Assembly (NCBI GenBank): GCA_018817385.1
Contig: JAHIUA010000008.1
Location: forward strand, 1 to 49,525
Source of the DNA: Pseudomonadota bacterium
GTDB taxonomy: Bacteria; Desulfobacterota; Desulfobulbia; Desulfobulbales; Desulfocapsaceae
Length of the DNA stretch: 49,525 bases
Direction of reading: 5' to 3'
How positions within the stretch are numbered: position 1 is the first letter of the stretch; every line of letters begins with the position of its first letter. This document shows, one piece after another, positions 42,126-49,525 of the stretch. The translations under genes and the position numbers were made by a program. The notes under the pieces are model-generated. The model did not search any database and was not told where the DNA came from. It saw only the letters and a list, made by a program, of their open reading frames with translations.

Positions 42126-43085
42126 TTAATACCCTAAAGATTCAGAGAGATACTTGGTTGCTGTGAAAATGATAATGGCAGCCAACATCCATTTGATGGT
42201 TTTGGCGGGTACGAATTTCTGGCAACGTGCCCCGAGGTACATGCCAACCATTCCGCCTATTCCGAACAAAATTCCCAGAAACCAATCGGGAGCCACTGAT
42301 ATGTTTGGATAAAACGGTGCGATGATTTGGTAGAATGTAACACCGGCGATTGATGTGACGAAGGTTCCCATCAGGGCGGCTCCGGCCACGGTGTAAACAG
42401 GTAATCCAAAGAAGGTAACAAAGAATGGAGCGATAATTGAGCCGCCGCCTATCCCATAGATTCCTCCCACAATGCCGACAAGTAAGCTGAGGGCAAAGAT
42501 ACCCCAAAATGAAACGTCAAAACTTTCACCATAAAATGTGTATCCAAGTCGTTTCAGATTGAAGTGAGTAACCTTGACAGTCGAGAAATCATCATTGGCG
42601 GGTTCCTGCTGCATATTTTTTGAGTGCTGCTGACGCACCATCTCTTGAAAACGATTCTCGCTGTTTGCTTTGCCGGTATTGGCAGATTTTTTCTTCACCA
42701 GATCCCTTATCATCTTGACGCCGATATAGAAGAGTACGGCAGCTGCAAACACTTTAAAATTCTTTGGATTTGGCAGGTAGGAGATTCTTACGAAAGCACC
42801 GATGAGAACCCCCGGCAAGGTGCCGGCTACAACGACCCAAGTGAGCGGCCATACCATACGTCCTTCTTTCCAGTAACGATAGACACCACTGGGAATAGCC
42901 ACAATGTTAAACAGTTGATTGGTGGCACTCACCGAAGGGGCTGTGTAGCCGAGAAAAGACATCTGGAAAGGTAGCAGCAGGAAAGCGCCGGAAACGCCAC
43001 CCATGGAAGTGAAAAATGAAATCACGAAAGCGACCAGGGGGGGAATCCAGAGAGCGACTTCGATTCCTGCGGTTTGAAAGAACAT
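42126..43085 (-). CDS. TSUP (TauE/SafE) family sulfite/organosulfonate-type exporter, TunR-controlled
   Basis: The 319-residue protein has two TauE-like halves, each with a hydrophobic repeat: FISFFTSMGGVSGAFLLLPF near the start and LLVGIVGGIYGIGGGSIIAPF in the middle, separated by a polar loop (about residues 140-180) with KKKSANTGKANSEN. The ATG at 43085 has GGAGG 5 bases upstream; the longer open frame up to 43226 would run through the operator and is unlikely. TSUP genes are known targets of TunR repressors, and the perfect dyad lies 28 bases upstream. The transported anion may be tungstate, molybdate or a sulfur oxyanion. Confidence 0.88.
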   Translation of the reverse strand: MFFQTAGIEVALWIPPLVAFVISFFTSMGGVSGAFLLLPFQMSFLGYTAPSVSATNQLFNIVAIPSGVYRYWKEGRMVWPLTWVVVAGTLPGVLIGAFVRISYLPNPKNFKVFAAAVLFYIGVKMIRDLVKKKSANTGKANSENRFQEMVRQQHSKNMQQEPANDDFSTVKVTHFNLKRLGYTFYGESFDVSFWGIFALSLLVGIVGGIYGIGGGSIIAPFFVTFFGLPVYTVAGAALMGTFVTSIAGVTFYQIIAPFYPNISVAPDWFLGILFGIGGMVGMYLGARCQKFVPAKTIKWMLAAIIIFTATKYLSESLGY

Positions 43086-43108
43086 GCGACCTCCAATACG
43101 AGTACGAC

Positions 43109-43137
43109 TTGACATACAGTCACGAATGTTATTATAT
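43109..43137 (+). promoter_or_regulatory. tunR: Putative tunR promoter (plus strand)
   Basis: TTGACA (43109-43114) and TTATAT (43132-43137) are 17 bases apart; an 18-base spacing gives TATATT. The dyad operator overlaps it almost completely, so tunR would repress itself. Confidence 0.65.
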
Positions 43138-43149
43138 TCGTGACTGTAT
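43114..43149. promoter_or_regulatory. Perfect 14-base dyad operator, probable TunR site
   Basis: The arms ATACAGTCACGAAT (43114-43127) and ATTCGTGACTGTAT (43136-43149) are exactly complementary around an 8-base spacer. The dyad covers the -10 box and start point of the TSUP promoter on the minus strand and the spacer and -10 box of a tunR promoter on the plus strand. TunR-binding motifs are about 30 bases long according to published work on the family, which fits the 36 bases here. Confidence 0.8.
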
Positions 43150-43174
43150 ACCAGAGCGTTTAAATAGGTGTCAA
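43146..43174 (-). promoter_or_regulatory. Putative TSUP gene promoter (minus strand)
   Basis: On the minus strand TTGACA (43174-43169) and GTATAC (43151-43146) are 17 bases apart. The -10 box overlaps the right arm of the dyad and the start point would fall inside it, a typical geometry for repression. Confidence 0.65.
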
Positions 43175-43310
43175 GCTGTTTTTGTCTGTCTTGCGAAGTG
43201 GTTATGCTGGAAATAGCCAACCGCACAGTTCTTAAGCGAAAAATATTACAAATGATACTATCAATTTGAAATCACAAATAAAAAAAGAGAAGATTCGACC
43301 GGAGTCACCA

Positions 43311-44375
43311 ATGTCATTGTCAAAAAATAAGGATCACGGACGCATCGTTTCAATTCCTGATGTAGATGAATATCTTGATACTACTCAACTCAACCGGATG
43401 GAGCAGTCATTTCGGGAATGGGTGGATAGCACGCCACGTGCAGATATACACTTTTCTCGCCAACGCATTTTGATCATTTTTCTTTTGATCCGCTACACTG
43501 GTGCCAAGTTGAACGAGGTTTTGGTATTGAATCCGTTTGAGGATATAGATTGGGTTAGCCATACTGTGCTTTTTCGTGGCAGTGCTACTGGCAAAAGCAT
43601 AGATTCAAGAGAGGTGCAGATCTCGGAAGCACTATCTCGTGGAATCAGGAATATTTTAGCAGGACCTTCTTTTCGGGAAGCTTTGGGGGACGTACTCAAT
43701 GTAGATCCCGGTTTTGTGCGTCGTAAGTTTTATGAACGTGCTCAGGGGAGCGGTTTTTTAAAACGATTAGGAGGCCCGGAGATAATTCGCAAGTCGCGGG
43801 CTGTAGAGTTGATGCAGAGCAACATGCCGTTACCGGCAGTTCAAATGATGTTGGGACATTCGACACCCAATCTGACATCGGCTTATGTTTCCTTTTCCAA
43901 AGATGAAATCCAGCAGGTTGCAAAGCTTTTCGTGGAAAAGGAGTCCATGCGTAAGACCAGCGCGCGGAACGCTTTTTTTGGTAAAATTCACAACATTCAG
44001 CGAGGCGACATACAAACACGTGTAGGTTTGACTACCATCGATGGTCTTTTGATCACCACGGTGATCACCAATAATAGCGCTGAAAGACTTGGCTTAAAAC
44101 AAGGTAAACTGGTTACAGCCGAGGTCAAGGCTCCGTCGGTTATTTTGCAAAGCGGTGCCACAGAGCCTATGTGCAGCGCTGAAAATCGGTTTAAAGGGGT
44201 TGTCGTGAAGTTAACTAGAGGCAAAATCAATGTTGAATGTGTTGTCCAGATTTCTGATGGGATCGAATTGTGTGCCGTTATTTCCAGTGCAGAAAACTGC
44301 TGCCTTAGATTGAACGAAGGGGATAACATTTGGGTGCTGTTTAATTGTTTTTCCGTAGTCCTGCATGTGGATTGA
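43311..44375 (+). CDS. tunR: TunR-type transcriptional regulator (integrase-like DNA-binding domain plus two Mop domains)
   Basis: The 354-residue protein joins an N-terminal tyrosine-recombinase-like domain (about residues 1-210) to two Mop/TOBE molybdate-binding domains (about 225-285 and 290-354). In the integrase part the first catalytic region reads RYTGAKLNEVLVLNP, with Lys where recombinases have the catalytic Arg. The later LGHSTPNLTSAYVSF is kept, so it probably binds DNA without recombining it. The Mop domains (SARNAFFGKIHNIQRGD and ENRFKGVVVKLTRGKINVEC) sense molybdate or tungstate. This fusion defines the TunR family of sulfate-reducing deltaproteobacteria. I chose ATG 43311, with GGAG 6 bases upstream, over the TTG at 43266. 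Confidence 0.92.
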   Translation: MSLSKNKDHGRIVSIPDVDEYLDTTQLNRMEQSFREWVDSTPRADIHFSRQRILIIFLLIRYTGAKLNEVLVLNPFEDIDWVSHTVLFRGSATGKSIDSREVQISEALSRGIRNILAGPSFREALGDVLNVDPGFVRRKFYERAQGSGFLKRLGGPEIIRKSRAVELMQSNMPLPAVQMMLGHSTPNLTSAYVSFSKDEIQQVAKLFVEKESMRKTSARNAFFGKIHNIQRGDIQTRVGLTTIDGLLITTVITNNSAERLGLKQGKLVTAEVKAPSVILQSGATEPMCSAENRFKGVVVKLTRGKINVECVVQISDGIELCAVISSAENCCLRLNEGDNIWVLFNCFSVVLHVD

Positions 44376-44829
44376 TAATTGTGATTTTCATGACTTGGCA
44401 AGAGGGCAGGGACAAACAAGATGCCTTTCATGCTATTCGGTATTTGACTGCCAATCTTTTAGCAAGCAAAGATGTTTCTGTGATAGCTACCTAATTAGTC
44501 TTTAGATCTAAGAAGTAAGCGACAACTGAAAGGTATATAAAAAGGATAGATAATTTGGAGTTGTGTGGGGGAGTGATTAATACAAAACCTTATGGATAAA
44601 GGGAAGAAAGGTTAAAAGGTTTTAGTATTGTTGTAGAAAATTGGATTTAAAGTGAAAGATGGTTTTGAATAAATCGCAAAGAGAAAAAAAGAGAAAAAGA
44701 AACATTTTGCGTTTGATTTAGAACTAGATGCAGAATGGTTCTGTTGAGGATCACATGTTATGTAATCTGTTTTTGGCGTAACTATCGCAAGCCTACTGTA
44801 CTGCTTTTCAAAGTGCCTCTTGTTGTTTG
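44376..44829. other. AT-rich junction between host genes and prophage
   Basis: These 450 bases hold no gene. The left end of the Mu-like element should lie here, since the repressor gene is usually the first prophage gene, but I cannot fix the terminal TG or a target duplication without the other end. A weak inverted repeat (AAAACCTT 44584-44591 / AAGGTTTT 44616-44623) may end transcription from either side. Confidence 0.4.
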
Positions 44830-45627
44830 TCACGTCCCGCTTATCAAGTCACGGTTGAAGAAGATTATTTGACCGATGATATGGATGTCTTTTCGTTTTG
44901 CTTGATAAGTTTCAAATTCTTCTTTGTTGTCTGATATTACGTTGACTATGCCGCCAGGGCGGTGAGTGAGGCGTTTTAGCATTATGGTGTGATCGATGCG
45001 GATAGCGTAGATCATGCCTTCTATTATTTCCATGCGCCCAGTGTCGATCATGACTGTATCTTTATCTAAGATAGTCGGGGACATGGAATTTCCTTGTACT
45101 CCCATTAATACAACATGCTTGGGGCTGCTTGCGACTCTGTTTAACCATATTTTCCTAAACGCATAATAGTCCGAGATGTCCTCAGAAAGAACAAAAGATC
45201 CTCCACCAGCTGAGAGCTTCGTCTTTGCCATGGGTACATAGTGGAACATATCCGGGTCTGGATGTTCCCATTGGGGGATGTGCGTATGTGGCTGCTGGAC
45301 GTGTTCTGTGTCTTCGTCTGGATGTTCTGCCTCGTTGTCCTCTGGTAAGCCACGGTAGTCTTCGTGAGATATTCCCTCTACTTCATCAAAAACGTGCTTG
45401 TCTCCTGGCCGCATCGGCCCTTTGCCGGTAGCGAGCCATTCTAGATTCACATTGCCGACCTGTGCCATAGTGATCAGCTTGTCCATTCGTGGAAATGAAC
45501 CTTTCAGGTATGGTCTTAACGAGCTGTCGCCCATTTCACACTTTTTCGCAAATGCGTGCGGGCTATCTTCACCAATTACCGCAAGAAGTCTTTGTGAAAA
45601 ACCATCAATATTCGCGTCAATGTTCAT
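44830..45627 (-). CDS. Prophage repressor, HTH plus LexA-like S24 peptidase domain
   Basis: The 265-residue protein has an N-terminal helix-turn-helix (FSQRLLAVIGEDSPHAFAKK through GNVNLEWLATGKGPM), a charged linker with many Glu, Asp and His, and a C-terminal S24 domain. The self-cleavage site is likely Ala-Gly in KLSAGGGSF (about 140-141), the catalytic Ser is in GNSMSP (about 181) and the Lys in IMLKRLT (about 218). This is the CI/LexA-type repressor that responds to DNA damage by autocleavage. I chose the ATG at 45627, because two operator-like repeats lie just upstream of it. The ATG at 45672 is in frame but would put those repeats inside the coding region. Neither has a strong ribosome binding site. 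Confidence 0.88.
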   Translation of the reverse strand: MNIDANIDGFSQRLLAVIGEDSPHAFAKKCEMGDSSLRPYLKGSFPRMDKLITMAQVGNVNLEWLATGKGPMRPGDKHVFDEVEGISHEDYRGLPEDNEAEHPDEDTEHVQQPHTHIPQWEHPDPDMFHYVPMAKTKLSAGGGSFVLSEDISDYYAFRKIWLNRVASSPKHVVLMGVQGNSMSPTILDKDTVMIDTGRMEIIEGMIYAIRIDHTIMLKRLTHRPGGIVNVISDNKEEFETYQAKRKDIHIIGQIIFFNRDLISGT

Positions 45628-45633
45628 GTTATT

Positions 45634-45748
45634 AACTTTGACCAAGTGACGTTGCCTAACTTTGACCGTCATAGTTCATGGCAACTCATTGTATTTATTG
45701 GATATTCTATGTTAAGTGCAACTAAATAACGCAAAGCCAACTTTGACC
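45634..45748. repeat. Three direct repeats AACTTTGACC, probable repressor operators
   Basis: AACTTTGACC occurs at 45634-45643, 45658-45667 and 45739-45748. The first two are 24 bases apart, just before the repressor start; the third lies between the two divergent promoters, 12 bases before the -35 box of the early promoter. A related GTTGACTTTG overlaps that -35 box. Such arrays are typical of lysogeny control regions. Confidence 0.65.
45693..45721 (-). promoter_or_regulatory. Putative repressor promoter
   Basis: On the minus strand TTGCAC (45721-45716) and ATAAAT (45698-45693) are separated by 17 bases. The start point near 45686 is about 60 bases before the chosen repressor start and upstream of two operator repeats. 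Confidence 0.55.
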
Positions 45749-45760
45749 AACGAAATTACG

Positions 45761-45789
45761 TTGACTTTGTTGCGTTTAAACGCTAAAAC
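45761..45789 (+). promoter_or_regulatory. Putative early promoter of the prophage
   Basis: TTGACT (45761-45766) and TAAAAC (45784-45789) are 17 bases apart. A perfect 12-base palindrome GCGTTTAAACGC (45772-45783) fills most of the spacer, and operator repeats lie directly upstream. It would drive the early genes from 45958 onward. Confidence 0.5.
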
Positions 45790-45957
45790 ATCCTTATCAG
45801 CCTGTGGAAAACTACACAGAAATCTTTAAACAAGAATAGCAGCAAATAAGACTGAAAACAATGTGAGAATTCCAACAGAGTTTGGATGGTGATCCGAGGT
45901 AGTTTCGGACAGTGAAAAAAAGAAGGCATTTGCAAAGGAACCAAAGAAGATCTGACC

Positions 45958-46374
45958 ATGAAGCAACTTTCCTTATTTAATCAGCCGAGTCTGAATATCA
46001 ACCGGGCTTTGAAGGAGTAGATTGCTCTATCAGCCAAGGATAGCCAGTGGTCTCGTGAGGAAATACTGGCTCGGATGAATGATCTTGCCGAGCGGTATGG
46101 AGTGCGGTTGATGAAGGGTAATGGCAGGACGTTGACCATGACCACATTTGAGAAGTGGCTGAATGTTCAGGCCATGGAACATATTCCGCCTGTTAACTCA
46201 CTGGTGATCTTCTGTGCTGCCATAGATGACGCCAAGGCAATGCATGTACTTATGCAGCCCTTGGGGGCAGAGGTGATTGAAGAGCCGGATGCAAAGCTGC
46301 TGTTGTGGGCAAAAGAATATCAGCGGGCCAAGGACGCTCGAAAACAAATGAAGAAACTGGAAGCGGAATTATGA
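45958..46374 (+). pseudogene. Phage early protein (putative DNA-binding) interrupted by an amber codon
   Basis: The frame starts MKQLSLFNQPSLNINRALKE, meets TAG at 46018-46020 and continues IALSAKDSQWSREEILARMN through to a stop at 46374, 138 sense codons in all. The N-terminal part and the region MNDLAERYGVRLMKGNGR belong together in a protein that I recognise from related Mu-like prophages. The amber replaces a codon expected to be Gln or similar (CAG to TAG). The ATG at 46075 is in frame after the stop, so a shortened 99-residue protein could still be made. Function unknown; co-location with transposition genes suggests regulation. Confidence 0.7.
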
Positions 46375-46601
46375 AAAAACTGCCAGCGAAAAAAGACCGG
46401 AGACAGGCAAGGGCATGGATGATCCTGCAGGGTATTCGGCAGAAAGATATCCAGAACGACCTGGGCCAGCGGCACGAGACCCAGGTGAATGAAACCTTAC
46501 TCGGCTTAAGAAATGATCGGCGGGTACTCCAGTATCTATTGGATAACGGTTGTCCGGCTGGATATCTCGAATTGCCATCGGATATGTTTGAGGCTGCCTG
46601 A
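46371..46601 (+). CDS. Small phage protein, probable HTH DNA-binding
   Basis: The 76-residue basic protein (MKKLPAKKDRRQARAWMILQ at the start) contains a likely helix-turn-helix at about residues 20-55 (GIRQKDIQNDLGQRHETQVN then ETLLGLRNDRRVLQYLL). It overlaps the preceding gene by 4 bases (ATGA) and the transposase gene by 1, so the three are translationally coupled. Its place matches the small regulators between repressor and transposase in Mu-like phages. Confidence 0.65.
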   Translation: MKKLPAKKDRRQARAWMILQGIRQKDIQNDLGQRHETQVNETLLGLRNDRRVLQYLLDNGCPAGYLELPSDMFEAA

Positions 46602-48712
46602 TGAAGAAGTGGTACACCGCAAAAGAGCTAGCTGGACTGGATGACATGCCGAAAAGCGTAAGCGGTGTCATACGCAAAGCCAATTCTTTGAAATGGAAAA
46701 ACCAGCTTCGACAAGGCCGAGGCGGTGGCAAAGAATATCACATCTCATCTCTCCCTGAAGCCACAAAAGACAATCTGCACCGCCTGGCCATGGACGCAGA
46801 TAGCGAAGCCAATTTGCCGGTTACAACACCATCAAAACAACTGGCCAACCTGGAACCAAAGGAGCTGCAGAACTTCACCGCCCTTAAGGGCTGGCAACGA
46901 GATGTCTTTGACGCCAGACTTCCCCTTTATAACGAGTTTAAACGGCTTAAAGACCTGCACGGAACCACCAAGGCCTGGAAAAAGCTCGTAACTATGGCAG
47001 ACACCAAGACCTTACCCGAACACCTGCAGCCACTTGTTCAAAAAGCAAATGCCCGCCGGGGCAACAATGGCCGTACCTTATCAAAATCGATGATCCTTGG
47101 CTGGGACCGGGTTGTGAAATCTCACGGCATCATGGCCCTGGCTCCCACACCTATCAAGAGCAGAAACCTTCCGCCCTGGACACAATACTTTGTCAAATGC
47201 TACGGGACACCGGATAAACCCTCCATAACCCAGGCCATGGAGCGGATGACGAACATCTTACCCGCCAACATCCCCATGCCCAGCTACCACCAGGTGTACC
47301 GCTTCCACACCAAACGCAGCCGCCTGGACCGGGAACGTGGAAGAAGAACCGGCTCCGAACTCAAGGCACTCAAAGGATACCGCCAGCGAGACACCAGCAA
47401 CATTCTCCCCATGGAAATCGGCACCTGTGACGGCCATTCCTACAAGGCCCGAGTTGCCCATCCGGTACATGGCCAGCCCTTCAAGCCGGAAATCTGTTCT
47501 GTGGTCGATGTGGCCACCAGGATGCTGATGGGCTGGTCTGTAGGCCTTGCCGAATCGGCTGTCACTGTTGCCGGAGCACTCAGGCACGCAGCCACTGTGA
47601 ATGCCCAAAAACCATACGGCGGCGTGTTTGGCATCTTTTATACAGACGGCGGCTCAGGCAACAAGGCCAAGGTGAATACTGATGATTTTGTAGGAATTTT
47701 CCCACGTATCGGCACCACCCACAAAACAGGTATCCCCGGCAATGCCCAGGGACGCGGCCTGATCGAGCGCCTGAATTCATCGGTATGGATTCCTGCCGCC
47801 AAGGAGCTCCCCACCTTTGTCGGCAAAGAAATGGACTCTCTGACCAAGAGATATATGTACCTGCTGGTCAACCGGGAGATCAAAAACAAGGGCCGATCAG
47901 AACACCTCCCCACCTGGCCACAATTTCTTGCCCACTGCCAGCAGGTGGTCGACGCCTACAACCACCGACCACACTCAGCACTCCCCAAGATCAACGACCC
48001 GGAAACAGGACGAAGACGGCACATGTCTCCCCTGGAAATGTGGGCCTGGCATATCAAGCAGGGATGGGACCATAAGGCGTGCCAGCTCTCAGAACAGGAA
48101 ATTGAAATCCTCTTCCTGCCACGGATGAAATGCAAGGTGCGGCGCGCCTCTGTAAAGCTCTTTACCAACACCTACTACAACAAAATATTGGAGCACTACG
48201 AAGGGGAAAACGTGCAGGTGGCCTACGACATCCACGATGGCGAAAAGGTCCAGATCTGGGACGCAGAAGGAAGGATGGTCTGTCACGCCATCTTTGAGCA
48301 AAACAAAACCAGCTACTTTCCCCGTTCTTTTATCGACAAGGCCAACGACGATCGTGCCAAACGGCGAGCGCAAATCAAGCTGGATCAGCTGGGAGAAATT
48401 GAGGCCGAGCGCCGGGGCATTATCGATATCGCGCCCGAAGCCCAGATAATCGACATCAGCGCAGCATCTCCAAAAATCCAGGCAGACCGGCAAGAGCTGC
48501 AGCTGGAAATGGAGAAAAAGGCCACCACCGTTGAAATCCCGGAGGACGACAAAGGCAAGTTCACCTTCTGGAACAAGTTGGATGCGCGTTTAAGTAATGG
48601 GGAAAGTCTGGCTGAAAGGGAGGTACTCTTTTACGAAGCATACCGCAACAGTGCAAGCTACCGAGCTTTTAAGTCTGTAGCAGACACTCTAGGTCAACAG
48701 CACGCAAAATAA
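46601..48712 (+). CDS. Mu-type transposase A (DDE recombinase)
   Basis: The 703-residue protein has an N-terminal Mu DNA-binding winged helix (KKWYTAKELAGLDDMPKSVS) and a second DNA-binding region. Its rve-type catalytic core has Asp 277 in IGTCDGHSYK, Asp 349 in FYTDGGSGN and Glu 389 in GLIERLNSS. A Mu-transposase C-terminal beta-barrel follows (KVRRASVKLFTNTYYNKIL) with a charged helical tail. Length and order match MuA homologues, which cut and join phage ends during replicative transposition. The frame looks intact. It is coupled to the small gene upstream. Confidence 0.94.
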   Translation: MKKWYTAKELAGLDDMPKSVSGVIRKANSLKWKNQLRQGRGGGKEYHISSLPEATKDNLHRLAMDADSEANLPVTTPSKQLANLEPKELQNFTALKGWQRDVFDARLPLYNEFKRLKDLHGTTKAWKKLVTMADTKTLPEHLQPLVQKANARRGNNGRTLSKSMILGWDRVVKSHGIMALAPTPIKSRNLPPWTQYFVKCYGTPDKPSITQAMERMTNILPANIPMPSYHQVYRFHTKRSRLDRERGRRTGSELKALKGYRQRDTSNILPMEIGTCDGHSYKARVAHPVHGQPFKPEICSVVDVATRMLMGWSVGLAESAVTVAGALRHAATVNAQKPYGGVFGIFYTDGGSGNKAKVNTDDFVGIFPRIGTTHKTGIPGNAQGRGLIERLNSSVWIPAAKELPTFVGKEMDSLTKRYMYLLVNREIKNKGRSEHLPTWPQFLAHCQQVVDAYNHRPHSALPKINDPETGRRRHMSPLEMWAWHIKQGWDHKACQLSEQEIEILFLPRMKCKVRRASVKLFTNTYYNKILEHYEGENVQVAYDIHDGEKVQIWDAEGRMVCHAIFEQNKTSYFPRSFIDKANDDRAKRRAQIKLDQLGEIEAERRGIIDIAPEAQIIDISAASPKIQADRQELQLEMEKKATTVEIPEDDKGKFTFWNKLDARLSNGESLAEREVLFYEAYRNSASYRAFKSVADTLGQQHAK

Positions 48713-48730
48713 GCCCTTAAAAACAGGATA

Positions 48731-48795
48731 AGTGGCATCACAAAATCAATAGAATTTTTATGCCACTAAAAAAGCCGTGGCTGCAACCACGGCTT
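48731..48795 (+). terminator. Two hairpins between the transposase and MuB genes
   Basis: AGTGGCA (48731-48737) pairs with TGCCACT (48761-48767), and AAGCCGTGG (48772-48780) pairs with CCACGGCTT (48787-48795). Neither has a following T-run of use, so they probably attenuate or protect the mRNA between muA and muB. Confidence 0.45.
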
Positions 48796-48838
48796 CAATC
48801 GGCTCGGCAAGGGGCCACAACCAATATCAGGAGAAATT

Positions 48839-49525
48839 ATGCCACAAATAGAACCACAAAGCAACATCCCAAATAACGGGATGGCGCCTAACACTGCCCC
48901 ACTCACCAACGTGAGTCTGTGCAGCAAGGCCCTGATGCGGGCCGTTGACCGGCCAGGCCACCTGCCCGGTTTCGTCTGTTTTTACGGTCCATCCGGCTGG
49001 GGCAAGTCAACGGCTGCAGCCTATGTAACCAATACTCAAGACACCTACTATATCGAGTGCAAATCAAGCTGGACGCGCAAAGCAGTCCTCCTGGCAATCC
49101 TCAAAGAATCCGGCCAAGACCATCTACGAGATGGTGGAGCAGGTCTGTCAACAGCTGGCCCTCAGCAGAAAACCACTGATCATAGACGAACTCGATCACC
49201 TGGTCACCAAAGGTGCCGTGGAGATGATCCGGGACATCTACGAAGGGTCACGGGCAGCCATCCTCCTCATCGGCGAAGAACGTCTTCCGGAAAAGCTCAA
49301 ACGCTGGGAACGCTTCCATGGCCGGGTGCTGGACTGGATACCGGCCCAACCAGCAGACTTTGACGATTGCCGCCACCTGGCCAGGCTCTACTGCCAACAG
49401 GTAACGATAACAGACGATCTGCTTACCGCTATTCATGGTGTCTGCAAAGGATCAGCCCGCCGTATCGCAGTCAACCTGGAACGGGTGCAGGACGAGGCCA
49501 GGAATATGGGCCTTGCCGAGATCAC
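48839..49525 (+). pseudogene. MuB-type AAA ATPase, frameshifted, runs past the window end
   Basis: The frame starting at 48839 (with AGGAG upstream) contains Walker A (YGPSGWGKSTAA) and runs as normal MuB up to AILKES near 49110. There the homologous reading moves to the +1 frame: PAKTIYEMVEQVCQQLALS, then Walker B PLIIDELDHLV, the sensor region ILLIGEERLPEKL, and on to the end of the window without a stop. MuB binds DNA and selects targets for MuA. An indel near 49105-49115 therefore inactivates the gene unless it is a sequencing error. Coordinates cover both parts. Confidence 0.8.

Larger units (their letters stand above)
44830..49525. mobile_element. Mu-like transposable prophage, left (early) region, continues beyond window
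   Basis: The gene order is a leftward S24-type repressor, then rightward small early genes, MuA-type transposase and MuB-type ATPase, which is the standard early region of Mu-like transposable phages. A premature stop in the first early gene and a frameshift in muB suggest that the element is decaying. Confidence 0.88.

Noticed and set aside
42126-43226. Longer TSUP protein starting at 43226
   Set aside because: The extension is hydrophilic, runs through the dyad operator and predicted promoter, and the ATG at 43085 has a perfect GGAGG site.
43311-44375. Phage integrase marking a tRNA-linked island
   Set aside because: The catalytic Arg position is Lys, the C-terminal half consists of Mop domains and no tRNA gene is adjacent; a TunR regulator explains it better.
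49105-49120. Programmed ribosomal frameshift in muB
   Set aside because: No heptameric slippery sequence or downstream pseudoknot was seen, and MuB homologues are made from one frame.
1-49525. tRNA genes and CRISPR arrays
   Set aside because: Scanning for T-arm-like GTTCGAA-type sequences and for regularly spaced repeats gave no candidate on either strand; short or unusual ones could be missed by eye.

Overview
The window reads as a chromosomal segment of a sulfate-reducer-type Desulfobacterota (former Deltaproteobacteria). Desulfobulbales is my best guess, from protein character and not from any search. The supporting signs are a TunR-type regulator (integrase fold fused to molybdate/tungstate-binding Mop domains, a family described from sulfate-reducing deltaproteobacteria), a Na+-NQR operon with its own ApbE and NqrM, a Feo iron uptake locus, tandem PPK2 genes and a moderate GC content. 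No rRNA, tRNA or CRISPR array was seen.

Layout. 1-320: right end of an IS200/IS605 element. 413-4565: small membrane protein, short GNAT acetyltransferase (probable N-acetylglutamate synthase), secA with terminator, HD-domain protein. 4683-8910 (minus): probable operon of cardiolipin synthase, metallophosphoesterase and two PPK2 polyphosphate kinases. 9324-14035 (plus): argJ, a CYTH-like/CHAD protein, a ParA-type ATPase and an MFS transporter, closely packed. 14215-15516 (minus): orphan AAA ATPase. 15942-23285: apbE-nqrABCDE-nqrF-nqrM, broken between nqrE and nqrF by a roughly 110-base structured element that recurs downstream of nqrM. 23286-24173: a nest of repeats and hairpins. 24174-28160: Cys-rich small protein, tautomerase, avtA, MORN-repeat protein, DUF4177 protein. 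28297-32279: M20 amidohydrolase, YbdK-like ligase and gamma-glutamyltransferase. 32280-34555: two sigma-54 promoters, one driving a tiny terminated transcript and one driving a ZraP-like gene, plus the tail of a sigma-54 response regulator. 34652-35214: promoter, cobalamin riboswitch and terminator followed only by a 30-codon ORF. 35224-39900: feoB, Cys-rich FeoB-associated protein, feoA, a CDF metal transporter and a second feoA that overlaps the transporter gene tail to tail. 40685-44375: MOT1-type molybdate transporter, TSUP transporter and tunR, the last two divergent around a perfect dyad operator. 44830-49525: early region of a Mu-like transposable prophage (repressor, two small genes, MuA, MuB) that runs out of the window and carries an amber codon and a frameshift.

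How it works together. Main themes are polyphosphate (two PPK2s, a CHAD protein), sodium-motive respiration (NQR with flavinylation and iron maturation factors), metal homeostasis (Fe2+ by Feo and possibly CDF; Mo/W by MOT1, TSUP and TunR; a ZraP-like periplasmic protein) and gamma-glutamyl compounds. The most unusual signals are the cobalamin riboswitch without a recognisable target gene, the paired structured elements around nqrF-nqrM, and the sigma-54-driven mini-transcript.
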